NCBI GenBank assembly: GCA_032834875.1
Contig: CP135238.1
Span: 2,022,001-2,086,000 of the forward strand
Length of the DNA: 64,000 nt
From: Sulfuracidifex metallicus DSM 6482 = JCM 9184
GTDB taxonomy: Archaea; Thermoproteota; Thermoprotei_A; Sulfolobales; Sulfolobaceae
Reading direction: 5' to 3'
A model generated the notes under the pieces. That model had not been told where the DNA came from, ran no database searches, and saw only the letters and a program-made list of their open reading frames with translations. Both the position numbers and the translations under genes were made by a program. Below, one piece after another: positions 37,954 to 46,479 of the stretch (positions are counted from its first letter, which is position 1; every line of letters starts with the position of its first letter).

Positions 37954-38960
37954 TAGAGAGTAACGCTGAGGGAGAGATCAATAAGTGCGTGCACTGCGGT
38001 TTCTGTCTGGAATCGTGTCCAACGTATGTGATAACTAGATCCGAGGTTCATTCCCCTAGAGGTAGAATAATGGAGGTCAAGCTGAACTTGAAGAGTGATG
38101 GAATTGACACTTGTATGTATTGTAGAAGATGTGAAATAGCATGCCCAAGCGGAGTAATATACAGTAGAATTATTACATCTGCAAGAAAACCAGACGTTTT
38201 TAAGAAAATAATGTTAAAAACATTAGAAAAACCCAAGTTACTTTACGTGGCAACTAAGGGAATTATGAAGGGAAATGGAGAGTTCTCATTAAGGATAAGG
38301 GAATTCATAAAACAAGTGAATCTGCCTCTTGAAATTAACGAGAAGAACGCGAACCTTTACGTTATACCGGGATGCATAATGTCGACGTATTTCCGAGATA
38401 CCGTGAAAAACGTAGTCTCCTTCCTTCAAAAGAGTGGATTTAGAATTAAGATCATAAACGGATGTTGCGGTTTAGCACACTATTCTGAAGGAGAGGTAAA
38501 AGGAGGAGACATTTCGCTAAATGAGCTTGTTAAAGACCTAAGGGAAAAGGAAGCTATTTGCCTTTCCTCTAACTGCACTGCCCATATGAGAGAGAAGGGA
38601 ATTAAAGTAATGGACTTATCTGAGTTCTTGATAAAGACTGGAACTAAGGTAAATGTAGGTGAACCATTCGTTGTGCATTATCCTTGTCATGCTCACTTAG
38701 ATGGACTTTCAATTTACCTTGAAGATGCTATAAAGGACAAAGAGAACGAGATGGAAATGGAAGATCCTTCATTTGAGTGTGGGGCTGGTGGTGCATTCTT
38801 TTTATTTAATAAAGAGATTTCAGACTCAGTCATAGAAGAAAAGAATAGAAAGGTCAGAGCTAGTAAAGCAAAAGTTGTAATCAGCACAAATCCATCTTGT
38901 TCCTTAGCTTTAAGAAAAAGTGGACTTAGAGTAGTTCACTTGGGAGATCTATTACATTAA
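37950..38960 (+). CDS. Fe-S electron-transfer subunit, GlcF/HdrD-like
   Basis: 336 residues from ATG 37950, which forms an ATGA overlap with the GlcD-like stop; GTGs at 37938 and 37944 are in-frame alternatives. Two 4Fe-4S clusters are CVHCGFCLESCPTY (about 13-26) and CMYCRRCEIACPSG (about 55-68). The C-terminal half carries two cysteine-rich CCG domains (NGCCGLAHYSEG and FECGAGGAFFLF). It relays electrons from the FAD subunit to quinone or another carrier. Confidence 0.87.
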   Translation: MIESNAEGEINKCVHCGFCLESCPTYVITRSEVHSPRGRIMEVKLNLKSDGIDTCMYCRRCEIACPSGVIYSRIITSARKPDVFKKIMLKTLEKPKLLYVATKGIMKGNGEFSLRIREFIKQVNLPLEINEKNANLYVIPGCIMSTYFRDTVKNVVSFLQKSGFRIKIINGCCGLAHYSEGEVKGGDISLNELVKDLREKEAICLSSNCTAHMREKGIKVMDLSEFLIKTGTKVNVGEPFVVHYPCHAHLDGLSIYLEDAIKDKENEMEMEDPSFECGAGGAFFLFNKEISDSVIEEKNRKVRASKAKVVISTNPSCSLALRKSGLRVVHLGDLLH

Positions 38961-39014
38961 CTCTAGAATGAGTGCCCTTTTGCAAAGTGAGAAATATGCT
39001 TTCTAGATTTGAAT

Positions 39015-39024
39015 AGTCTAGACT
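39015..39024. promoter_or_regulatory. SegB-like palindrome AGTCTAGACT upstream of segA
   Basis: Perfect 10-bp palindrome 67 bp upstream of the copy at the segA start. The Sulfolobus partition protein SegB is known to bind palindromic sites upstream of segA, and this is the expected place. Confidence 0.65.
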
Positions 39025-39081
39025 GAGGCTATCACATTACGTAATATCAAGGTCAACTCTTAATAAAGGATATTTTTCAAG

Positions 39082-39091
39082 AGTCTAGACT
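39082..39091. promoter_or_regulatory. SegB-like palindrome AGTCTAGACT abutting the segA start codon
   Basis: The palindrome ends one base before the GTG start (39092). The TATA-like cttaataaag (39058-39067) is about 30 nt upstream of GTG, so the palindrome covers the expected transcription start. Binding here would be expected to repress segAB, that is, autoregulation. Confidence 0.7.
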
Positions 39092-39754
39092 GTGATACTA
39101 ACAGTCATTAATCAAAAAGGAGGAGTAGGAAAAACCACTACCTCGGTAAACATGTCATATTTACTCTCAAAGAAAATGAAAACTGCACTTCTAGATCTTG
39201 ATCCTGAAGGAGGCTCTACAGTATCTTTCGGAATCAAGAGAGAACAGAGTGAACTTAAGTTAGGTTCCAAGAGTATAAACATCTTTAACGTAGAAGTTTT
39301 CCCTGCTAGCGTCGGGCTTCTAAAGCTAGAATTAGCAGGCGATATCAACGAAATAACCAAGGACATAAAGAGGATTTCCGAAAACTATGACACACTTGTA
39401 ATAGATACTCCGCCTAACTTAGGTAAGCTTGCGGTATCTGCTATGATTGTAGCAGATAAAATAATTTCCCCAGTGACTCCTCAGCCATTATCCATTGAGG
39501 CAGTCAAGAACCTTGATTCCAGACTCACTAGTTTAAAAAAAGGCGCTTACTCTTTTACGAACTTCTCAAAGAAACCGGTCACGCTAGAAGGTTTATCTTC
39601 AGTTAAGTTCGTTACGGTAGGCGTTCCACAGTCTAGAGTTTTCATAGAGGCTTCTAGACTCGGAGTGCCGGCATTGAGATATGAAGAAGTAAGATCTAGA
39701 AAGTCCAGACTACAGTCTACCTTCGAGAGTCTAGAAAAGGCGGTAATAGAATGA
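39092..39754 (+). CDS. segA: chromosome partition ATPase SegA (ParA family)
   Basis: 220 residues from GTG 39092. Deviant Walker A is NQKGGVGKTTTS (7-18), with the two lysines of ParA/MinD ATPases; Walker B is DTLVIDTPPN (about 98-107). The sequence follows the Sulfolobus SegA pattern closely (SYSFTNFSKK-like region, FIEASRLGVPALRYEEVR near the end). SegA polymerises with ATP and works with SegB to segregate the chromosome. The stop overlaps the segB ATG (ATGA). Several TCTAGA-type sites lie within the coding region. Confidence 0.92.
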   Translation: MILTVINQKGGVGKTTTSVNMSYLLSKKMKTALLDLDPEGGSTVSFGIKREQSELKLGSKSINIFNVEVFPASVGLLKLELAGDINEITKDIKRISENYDTLVIDTPPNLGKLAVSAMIVADKIISPVTPQPLSIEAVKNLDSRLTSLKKGAYSFTNFSKKPVTLEGLSSVKFVTVGVPQSRVFIEASRLGVPALRYEEVRSRKSRLQSTFESLEKAVIE

Positions 39755-40128
39755 GCGAACTGGACTTCCTACTGGGCAAAAAAGATACCCAACCGACAAA
39801 AGAGGAGACAAGGACAAATGATAATGTACCTGAAAATGTAAATGAAAAGTCAGATTATACAAAAAATAAAATAAAGCAAAACATAAATGATGAACCTAAA
39901 AAAGATAATATAGAATCTATAATGTCGAAATTTCTAGATCGAGATCCAAAGATAGGCATTTGGAGTTTTCCTTCTTTTATGTTACTCCAATATCTATATA
40001 ATACAGTTCCTGGGTTTAAAATGAGCAAAGTTGCAAAAGAAGCATTGGAAATAGGATTAAGAGAGATGTACCCTGAGCTATTTAAGAAAGCGGAAGAGTT
40101 ATATCATTCTCGCATGTTAAAGGAGTAA
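39751..40128 (+). CDS. segB: chromosome partition DNA-binding protein SegB
   Basis: 125 residues. The N-terminal 60 are low-complexity, polar and probably disordered. The C-terminal half (DRDPKIGIWSFPSFMLLQYL and VPGFKMSKVAKEALEIGLRE) matches the ribbon-helix-helix domain of Sulfolobales SegB, a site-specific DNA-binding protein with no bacterial ParB similarity. The disordered tail is where SegB contacts SegA. Translationally coupled to segA. Its likely sites are the AGTCTAGACT palindromes noted separately. Confidence 0.88.
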   Translation: MSELDFLLGKKDTQPTKEETRTNDNVPENVNEKSDYTKNKIKQNINDEPKKDNIESIMSKFLDRDPKIGIWSFPSFMLLQYLYNTVPGFKMSKVAKEALEIGLREMYPELFKKAEELYHSRMLKE

Positions 40129-40266
40129 TACCAAAGGAACGTATTACGTTACATATAAGAAATAATTTTACATAATAATAAAAATATATAATGATTGAAA
40201 CCTACATTTCAGATAATACTGGTCAAACTAGATAATAATAAAAACATCTACATTTTAAATACATTT

Positions 40267-40659
40267 ATGAAATTTGTACTCAGAATTAAGGAGGAAATAC
40301 CAAGAGACAGATTAAAAGAGCTAGGATTTGATGGAATAATTGAAAAGGATGGAAATACGTTAGTCATTTATGATAAAGACAAATTAAAATTAGAGATTAC
40401 AGATAAACCGGAAAACGTTGAAGATAAGGCGTTAGTTCTATCGAAACCCTATTATAGAGCTAAGGCCAAGTTTGTTATATTAAGATATATGCCATTGAGT
40501 ATAAGAGAAATACATCAGTATAAATCTCCAGTTCTAATAGATGGAATAAACGACATTTCGCTATATCCAAAGGTAGAATCAATGAAACCTTGGGGTATAA
40601 TAACTGAAGACAAGAACTTTGTAGATATGATTAGGAAGATAATAAACAAGTCTAAATGA
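40267..40659 (+). CDS. hypothetical protein downstream of segAB
   Basis: 130 residues from ATG 40267 (MKFVLRIKEEIPRDRLKELG); a TTG at 40195 is in frame but a TATA-like aataataaaaac (40234-40245) favours the ATG. Alternating strands and helices, with TLVIYDKDKLKLEITDKP and KAKFVILRYMPLSIREIHQ. Soluble, no metal motif. It has its own promoter 140 nt after segB, so membership in the segregation module is not shown. Family not recognised. Confidence 0.6.
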   Translation: MKFVLRIKEEIPRDRLKELGFDGIIEKDGNTLVIYDKDKLKLEITDKPENVEDKALVLSKPYYRAKAKFVILRYMPLSIREIHQYKSPVLIDGINDISLYPKVESMKPWGIITEDKNFVDMIRKIINKSK

Positions 40660-40786
40660 AATTAATAATGATAACGTCATCCTCGCTCTCTACACTCCAA
40701 ATGGGGTAGTAACTTTCAAGCCTCACAGATCTAATGAGGTAAGTTTTGAGGAATAATTTTTTAAGATTCTAAGAGATTAGTAATTT

Positions 40787-40910
40787 GTCACCCGGTCATA
40801 GTAGGCGGGAAAACACCCGGACTCATCTCGAACCCGGAAGTTAAGCCGCCTACGTTGGTAGGGCAGTGGATTCCGAGAGGATCCGCAGCCCTGCCAAACC
40901 GGGATGGCTT
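40787..40910 (+). rRNA. rrf: 5S ribosomal RNA
   Basis: About 123 nt with the archaeal 5S core: CACCCGGTCATAGTAGGC near the 5' end, ACACCCGGACTCATCTCGAA, CCCGGAAGTTAAGCCGCC and GAGAGGATCCGCAGCCCTGC, closing with AAACCGGGATGGC. The ends pair to form helix I. A TATA-like tttttaag lies about 28 nt upstream. It is unlinked to 16S/23S rRNA, as is normal in Sulfolobales. The exact ends may be off by a few bases. Confidence 0.95.
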
Positions 40911-41012
40911 GGATTTCTACATGTTTTGCTTTAAATTGATCTTTAGATTGATAAAGAATATCTAAAAAGAAGCCATGGAACAAAATCAAAAGGAAAAATC
41001 TTTTGGAAGGAG

Positions 41013-42152
41013 TCAATTTGCCGGAATAGCCTTAGTTGCAAAAGCAGAGGATAGGCCTTCTAGCAAGTTATTTATAGAACCAGTAAGCGAAGCCCAATAC
41101 AGAGACATGAACATTTTCTTTGAAACGTAAAATGCTAGATTTCTACCTTGTGCAGTGCTTTTTTCATAGTCCATATAAACTAACATTCCTTTGTTAATGC
41201 CAGCATAAATTGCACACATAGCCCTACCGTCAAACTTAGTCTTCTCCTGACCATTTATATCGCTTAAAATGGATTTAGATACATAGACTGCCTCAAAATG
41301 AGCCATTGCACCTGTCTTAGGAGGAAAAGTAATATTAGTTGCATCACCTATTACGAAAACGTTATCGAAATCCTTAAACTTCAAGGAGAATTTATCTGTA
41401 GGAATTAAACCCGTACTGTCAGATAGATCCTCAAACTCTTTGTGAACCTTTATGGGAGAATCTATTATCGCGTAGTCGAACTGGACCTTATCACCTTCCT
41501 CTGATACCATCAGGTTGTCCTTCACTTCTGAGAGCTTAAATCCCCTCTTAACCTGAATCCCCATTTCCTTCGCTGTTTGACCTAACAAATTCGCCATAGG
41601 AACTTGAAGCTTTGGTGGTTGTGAAACTGGGTTGAGCAGGGTAACGTTAGCCTTAGGGTACTTACGCTTAAGCAGAAAAGATATTTCAAACGGTGCAGCT
41701 GGACACTTTATCAAGCCATAATAGCCTACAACTACGTTTTTACCGTTAAGGTCTTCCATAGAATCCCGTATTTTCGTTATACTTTCTATATCATGCCAAG
41801 GAGGAAATCCAAACTTATTTTTCTCTGTAACCCCAGGAGAGATAATGAGATAATCATAACCTATTTTATTACCGTCATCTGTTACCACTTCATGATTTTG
41901 TATATCAGCCTTAATTACTTTCTTTTGAACGAAATCTATATTTTTATATAATAAAGTTCTCGTTTCCTTCCTTATCGAATCTGACGTAATTTTTTCATCA
42001 AATAACATATCAACCAAACCAGGCTGATATACATGAAAAGGAGACTTGTCAATTACAGTTATTTTTACTCCTTCGCTTTTGGCAAGCTGATTTGCAGCTA
42101 CTACGCCTCCGTTTCCAGCACCTATAATTACGACTTTCTTAACAGATGCCAT
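41013..42152 (-). CDS. sulfide:quinone oxidoreductase-like flavoprotein (NDH-2/SQR family)
   Basis: 379 residues from ATG 42152 (MASVKKVVIIGAGNGGVVAA); an ATG five codons earlier exists, but a TATA-like gtttttaaga sits about 28 nt before this one. The FAD-binding GxGxxG is at residues 8-13, and DNVFVIGDATNITFPPKTGA (about 263-282) is the second FAD motif. KCPAAPFE (Cys150) and RAMCAIYAG (Cys313) match two of the catalytic cysteines of Acidianus-type SQR; the third, about 50 residues before the first, is absent. It most likely oxidises sulfide or another reductant and reduces membrane quinone. The C-terminus has amphipathic helices for membrane contact. Confidence 0.75.
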   Translation of the reverse strand: MASVKKVVIIGAGNGGVVAANQLAKSEGVKITVIDKSPFHVYQPGLVDMLFDEKITSDSIRKETRTLLYKNIDFVQKKVIKADIQNHEVVTDDGNKIGYDYLIISPGVTEKNKFGFPPWHDIESITKIRDSMEDLNGKNVVVGYYGLIKCPAAPFEISFLLKRKYPKANVTLLNPVSQPPKLQVPMANLLGQTAKEMGIQVKRGFKLSEVKDNLMVSEEGDKVQFDYAIIDSPIKVHKEFEDLSDSTGLIPTDKFSLKFKDFDNVFVIGDATNITFPPKTGAMAHFEAVYVSKSILSDINGQEKTKFDGRAMCAIYAGINKGMLVYMDYEKSTAQGRNLAFYVSKKMFMSLYWASLTGSINNLLEGLSSAFATKAIPAN

Positions 42153-42303
42153 GCATCTAGTTCTCATCTATTTCTTAAAAACTTTACATAAATTATGATT
42201 TTATTTAGAATAATTAAATATCTTTTCATCTTTCAATGGGTTATGTAACCTTTATTTCAGTGAATTACATTATATATCTTGTGCAAAAGACGGTGTCGTT
42301 TAG

Positions 42304-42768
42304 ATGCTGGGTAAATTTAACTTAGAAAGGCTAAGAAAGGGTGTTTTGAGATACCTTGTAATAGAGTCATTATCCGAAAGACCCATGAGGGTTTACGACA
42401 TTATTAAATCAATAGAGGAAAGGTTTAACGGTACGTATAGGCCAAGTACTGGTTCAATTTATCCTATATTGAAGGGTTTGGTTGATGAAGGGTTAGTAAA
42501 TGTAACTGAGGAAGACGGGAAGAAGACCTACGTTTTGAACGAGACCGGTAGAGTGGAACTTGAGAAGGCTAGAGAGAAGTTCAAATCAAAGTTTGCAGAT
42601 GACTATACTGGAGATAAGAGAAAAATAGCCACTGAGGTGATGGGAATGATAATTGCCTTATATGGAAATAGAAACACTATAAATGAGAATCAGGCTAGAC
42701 AGATCCTTGAGGTAATTAAAGGTTGCAGAGAAAAAATTACCGAAATAATATCAAATAAATCCAAATAA
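42304..42768 (+). CDS. PadR-family transcriptional regulator
   Basis: 154 residues. An N-terminal winged helix (LRYLVIESLSERPMRVYDII, then RPSTGSIYPILKGLVDEGLV) is the PadR signature, followed by a C-terminal dimerisation helix region of about 80 residues. PadR proteins are usually local repressors responding to small molecules. A TATA-like acattatatatc lies about 35 nt upstream. It is convergent with the ThiN gene; its target is unknown. Confidence 0.87.
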   Translation: MLGKFNLERLRKGVLRYLVIESLSERPMRVYDIIKSIEERFNGTYRPSTGSIYPILKGLVDEGLVNVTEEDGKKTYVLNETGRVELEKAREKFKSKFADDYTGDKRKIATEVMGMIIALYGNRNTINENQARQILEVIKGCREKITEIISNKSK

Positions 42769-42772
42769 AAGA

Positions 42773-43339
42773 TCATCTGTTGATACTTATGAATGACAAC
42801 AAACTAAGTGATTTTTCTACCACTTCTACTGGATCTTTACCTAAAACGAATATAGTTTTCTCTTTTCCGACGTCTCCCTCGTCTACTATGTAATAATGAG
42901 ATTCTCCATTCCACTGTTCAAAACAATAATCGACCATAAAGTTCATAGTATGTCTTTCCTTCTTTCTAGACTCTTCCTTCTCCAGTCTTCTATCGAACAT
43001 ACATATCTCATGCTTAGGAAGAGAATATACTATAGACTCGTAGTATCTAAGGTCTATTGCACTTCTCATGTTTGAATCATGTCTCATAGCAGTAATTATA
43101 ACCCTAGCTATATGATCTGAAGCACCGAACTGTGGTGGAAGACAGTAGAATGCCCTATTGAAGGCAGAAGTAATTCTCCCTGGAATCGCTGCAACATCAT
43201 TTATATCTTTTGCATTAGAAAGTGCATAGCCCAAGTTAGTTCTTATCTCAGGAATTAAGAGATATGACTTGGGATTAGAGACAAAAATATCTGCAGCCTC
43301 TTTTAGCTTAAGCAAAACCTCATTTTTTTCTGACTCCAT
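42773..43339 (-). CDS. thiN: stand-alone ThiN-type thiamine-phosphate synthase
   Basis: 188 residues with all the ThiN hallmarks in order: IPEIRTNLGYAL (29-40), DVAAIPGRI (48-56), FGASDHIARVIITAMRHD (71-88), MRSAIDLRYYE (91-101) and a closing GDVGKEKTIFVLGKDPVEV (about 155-173). ThiN joins HMP-PP and thiazole phosphate to make thiamine phosphate in archaea. It is normally fused to ThiD or to an HTH domain (ThiR); here there is neither, so an enzyme is more likely than a regulator. The thiD gene at 3.0 kb lacks these motifs in its own C-terminal domain. Confidence 0.82.
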   Translation of the reverse strand: MESEKNEVLLKLKEAADIFVSNPKSYLLIPEIRTNLGYALSNAKDINDVAAIPGRITSAFNRAFYCLPPQFGASDHIARVIITAMRHDSNMRSAIDLRYYESIVYSLPKHEICMFDRRLEKEESRKKERHTMNFMVDYCFEQWNGESHYYIVDEGDVGKEKTIFVLGKDPVEVVEKSLSLLSFISINR

Positions 43340-43408
43340 ACAAATCTGTTAGATTTTCCACATTAAAGATTGGAGTAACTCAGTTTACAAAGACTCTAGA
43401 TAGCAGAG

Positions 43409-44155
43409 TTAAATCGATATAAGGAACGTGCCTATAGCCAACGAAAGTAAGCCGGAGATGAAGATACCATCGAAGGTTCCCATTCCACCTATACTTATCA
43501 TTTGAGGTCTGGCGTCCTGCAACATCCTCTTCATGTTAAGAATGTCTGCTCCTATTAAGGTACCTAAAACGCTGCTTATATAGGCTGACAGTGGAACTAG
43601 GATTGGATTTACAGAAAAGAAAAGAATATAGCTAATAAATGACGAAATTATGGAAGGAATTATAGGAGGCATAACAACACCTACACCAGGTATTACCTTA
43701 GCAATTGACTTGCTCAATAAAATGATCATTATTGTCTCTACTATCACTAAAAGAAGAGGAAGCGCGTGAAGTGAAAACAAGAGAAAAAGGGTCGTGATGA
43801 GGGGGAGAATTGCACCACCGGCGTTAAGTGCTATGTAAGTATACATCCTTTGTTCGAAGGGTCTAGGAACAACTATGGGAATTCCAAAGAAGTAAACTAC
43901 GTCTTGTTGAATCGAAAAGACGTTGTTCTCCACCTTTTTTATTACTATATTTATAGGACTTAAGAGAAGGCTCAGGAAAGCTATCTCAATGCCTAGACCG
44001 TAGCTCAGATAAATTGGAAGACCTAGGTATGAGAAGATCTCCGCAAAGTAGCTAGTAGCTAAAATAGCAATGAATATCCCAAGGAAAATGTGAATAACAA
44101 TAGAAGCTATTCCCCTGAAAGGAATCAGGAAAATTATTCTTTTATCATCTCCCAT
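43409..44155 (-). CDS. DUF1614 integral membrane protein
   Basis: 248 residues from ATG 44155 (MGDDKRIIFLIPFRGIASIV); an ATG at 44206 would overlap the upstream gene by 37 nt. About seven membrane helices. The phrases NAGGAILPLI, GTLIGADIL and SIGGMGTFDGIFISG are typical of DUF1614. Function not known. It follows the CobY-like gene on the same strand at 14 nt, suggesting an operon and perhaps a link to cobamide metabolism, which is inference. Confidence 0.75.
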   Translation of the reverse strand: MGDDKRIIFLIPFRGIASIVIHIFLGIFIAILATSYFAEIFSYLGLPIYLSYGLGIEIAFLSLLLSPINIVIKKVENNVFSIQQDVVYFFGIPIVVPRPFEQRMYTYIALNAGGAILPLITTLFLLFSLHALPLLLVIVETIMIILLSKSIAKVIPGVGVVMPPIIPSIISSFISYILFFSVNPILVPLSAYISSVLGTLIGADILNMKRMLQDARPQMISIGGMGTFDGIFISGLLSLAIGTFLISI

Positions 44156-44169
44156 AATATTACTCTCTA

Positions 44170-44664
44170 TTAACAGCTTTTGTTTGCTTGTAAAAAAGTG
44201 TTCCAATCATTTACGTTAATCAATGAGTAGTCTAGAAAGACATCCTGGAATGAAGAGAAATACCCTTCATTTCTCCAAAGACTTATCCCAGTAAAAGAGT
44301 TAGAAATATCCTTTAAGGAGCACAGAGAGGATTTGCATTCCCTTATTAATACCTTCAATGCATCATTAGTTATGAAGGGTATGTCGCTTGGTACCACAAT
44401 CAACGGAAAACCAAGCTTTCTTACGACTTTCACTACATCGTTCTCATAACCCAAGCCATCGGTATACAACACATTGTTGATACCTAGATAGTACTTAACA
44501 AACCTATCTACAGGATGGCATCTAACTGTAGCAACCCATAGTTCGTAATGAGGAGATAACGACTCTACCATTCTCTGCAAGATTGGCTTTCCACAAACTG
44601 TAAGGATTGGCTTAATGATTGAGAGCCTTGATCCCTTGCCTCCCGCCATTATAACTAGTCTCAT
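44170..44664 (-). CDS. CobY/MobA-like nucleotidyltransferase
   Basis: 164 residues. The N-terminal MRLVIMAGGKGSRLSIIKPI is the nucleotide-binding loop of the sugar-nucleotidyltransferase/MobA fold, and VVPSDIPFIT holds the metal-binding Asp. Length and wording match CobY, the archaeal GTP:adenosylcobinamide-phosphate guanylyltransferase of cobalamin salvage. MobA is the alternative. It is first in an operon with DUF1614. Confidence 0.72.
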   Translation of the reverse strand: MRLVIMAGGKGSRLSIIKPILTVCGKPILQRMVESLSPHYELWVATVRCHPVDRFVKYYLGINNVLYTDGLGYENDVVKVVRKLGFPLIVVPSDIPFITNDALKVLIRECKSSLCSLKDISNSFTGISLWRNEGYFSSFQDVFLDYSLINVNDWNTFLQANKSC

Positions 44665-44722
44665 TATATCAAAGCTTTGTATTACGAAAGCTAAATTAAC
44701 TTACGTGGAGAGTATATAAGAA

Positions 44723-45454
44723 ATGCTCGCCATTGACATGAAGGATGTATGGAAAACTTACAAGAACGGAATCCAGGCTTTGAAGGGACTGAATTTGCAA
44801 GTTGAGAGTGGAGAAATCTTCTCTCTGCTTGGACCCAACGGCGCAGGGAAGACAACAACCGTAAAAGTTATGTCGTGCATCTTGAAATACGACAGAGGGA
44901 ACGTTAAAGTATTAGGTAAGGAATTACCCGATTCCTGCGGAGAAATCCTTAGAGAAGTAGGTATAATGCCACAGGAATTTCAGGGATTTACGGATCTAAC
45001 TGTGAGGGAAAATCTGGAATACTTCTCGAAACTCTACGACAAGGAAGTAAACATAGACTCACTAATAGATACTTTTGAATTAAAAAAGTATGAAAATAAG
45101 AAACTCAGAGAACTCTCTGGTGGCTATAAAAGGAGAGTCGGTCTAGCTTCAGCCTTAGCTGGAGATCCAAAGATACTCTTTCTGGACGAGCCAACTGTAG
45201 GATTAGATCCTAAGGCAAGGAGATCTTTGTGGGATATAATTAAAGGTCTAAAAGAGAAGGGAATAACGGTATTTCTAACTACACATTACTTGGACGAAGC
45301 AGAAAAGTTATCCGATACAGTTGTAGTGATTTATGATGGCAGAGTAGTAAGAAGAGGAAAGCCTGGAGAAATTATAGATGAGTTCAAGAAAGAGAATCTG
45401 GAAGACGCTTATCTTGAACTGCTAAAGAACTTAGAAGGTGAAAACAATGAATAG
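44723..45454 (+). CDS. ABC transporter ATP-binding protein
   Basis: 243 residues. Walker A GPNGAGKTTT (37-46), Q-loop MPQEF, signature LSGGYKRR (131-138), Walker B ILFLDEPTVG (151-160) and H-loop TTHYLDEAE. It belongs to the DrrA/CcmA-like export class. It energises the ABC-2 permease encoded next (8-nt overlap). Substrate unknown; drug or lipid export is usual for this class. Confidence 0.92.
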   Translation: MLAIDMKDVWKTYKNGIQALKGLNLQVESGEIFSLLGPNGAGKTTTVKVMSCILKYDRGNVKVLGKELPDSCGEILREVGIMPQEFQGFTDLTVRENLEYFSKLYDKEVNIDSLIDTFELKKYENKKLRELSGGYKRRVGLASALAGDPKILFLDEPTVGLDPKARRSLWDIIKGLKEKGITVFLTTHYLDEAEKLSDTVVVIYDGRVVRRGKPGEIIDEFKKENLEDAYLELLKNLEGENNE

Positions 45455-46466
45455 TATAAATCATATAATCAACACCACAGTAGCAATCTTAAAGGATAAT
45501 TTAAGGAATAGGTTCGCATTGTTCTGGATAATTTTCTTTCCAGTTATTTTAGCTATACTTTTCCCTCTAGTATTTGGAGGAATAGGAAACGCAGTACACG
45601 TTACTGTAGACGTAAACGGATATAACGCTCAAGGAATAGCTGAAAGCCTTAATGAATCCAATATCTTTATCGGAGTCACTGGAATTAGTTATCAACAGGC
45701 TATGAAGCAAGGTTTCATTTACGTAAATGTGACTAACAATGGTAATGAGATAAATGCGTATACCAACCTTCAGGATAAACCATTAATACCTTCGTTAAAG
45801 GCTCTAATAGAAGAAGCTATATTAAAGCCAAACGTTAACTTCTCATCACAAGTTACTAGCAGTTATACCTTTAGCGATTACTTAATCTCTGGAATAATAG
45901 GCATAGTTTCCCTTTCTAACGGTCTCTTTGGTCTCATAGGAATAGCATCTGGATACTACAGAGACCGAATCGTGGAAAGATTAGCCGCATCTCCCTTAAG
46001 GAGTATTGAGTGGTCAATCTCACTCATTCTTTATGTTGTAATTATTACCATAATATCGACCTCAGCAGTATTGCTTACTGGAATCATTTTCGGTTTCTTA
46101 CCAATAGCTAACATAGCTTTCTTGGGATTTCTAATTGTGTCGACCATGATGTTCGGTGCATTAGGAGCAGTGATATATGGATTAACACCCAAGGAAAAAC
46201 TATTCGTAGCTCAGAGCGTAGTGAGCGCATTAATCTTTCCGCTAATGTTTCTCAGTAATGCTTTCTTCCCTGTTTCTACATTTCCATCCATTATAAGACC
46301 TTTTGTAGAATATCAGCCACTCTCACTGATAGACTCAGTGATTAGGGATCTAACAATTTACGGAGTCATACCAAATTTAACTTTGGTAGGGTCAATTATA
46401 GCAATTACCATAGTTCTCAATGTAATTGCAGGTAGGCTTCTTAGGCTCAGGGAAACCGGCTTTTAA
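45447..46466 (+). CDS. ABC-2 type permease
   Basis: 339 residues from ATG 45447, preceded by GGTGAAAACA, a good internal ribosome-binding site; a GTG at 45438 is also in frame. One N-terminal helix, an extracellular loop of about 100 residues with N-x-S/T sequons, then five C-terminal helices: the DrrB/YhgE-type ABC-2 layout. It forms the membrane channel for the ATPase encoded just upstream. Confidence 0.87.
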   Translation: MNSINHIINTTVAILKDNLRNRFALFWIIFFPVILAILFPLVFGGIGNAVHVTVDVNGYNAQGIAESLNESNIFIGVTGISYQQAMKQGFIYVNVTNNGNEINAYTNLQDKPLIPSLKALIEEAILKPNVNFSSQVTSSYTFSDYLISGIIGIVSLSNGLFGLIGIASGYYRDRIVERLAASPLRSIEWSISLILYVVIITIISTSAVLLTGIIFGFLPIANIAFLGFLIVSTMMFGALGAVIYGLTPKEKLFVAQSVVSALIFPLMFLSNAFFPVSTFPSIIRPFVEYQPLSLIDSVIRDLTIYGVIPNLTLVGSIIAITIVLNVIAGRLLRLRETGF

Positions 46467-46479
46467 GAGTCTTGTGCTT

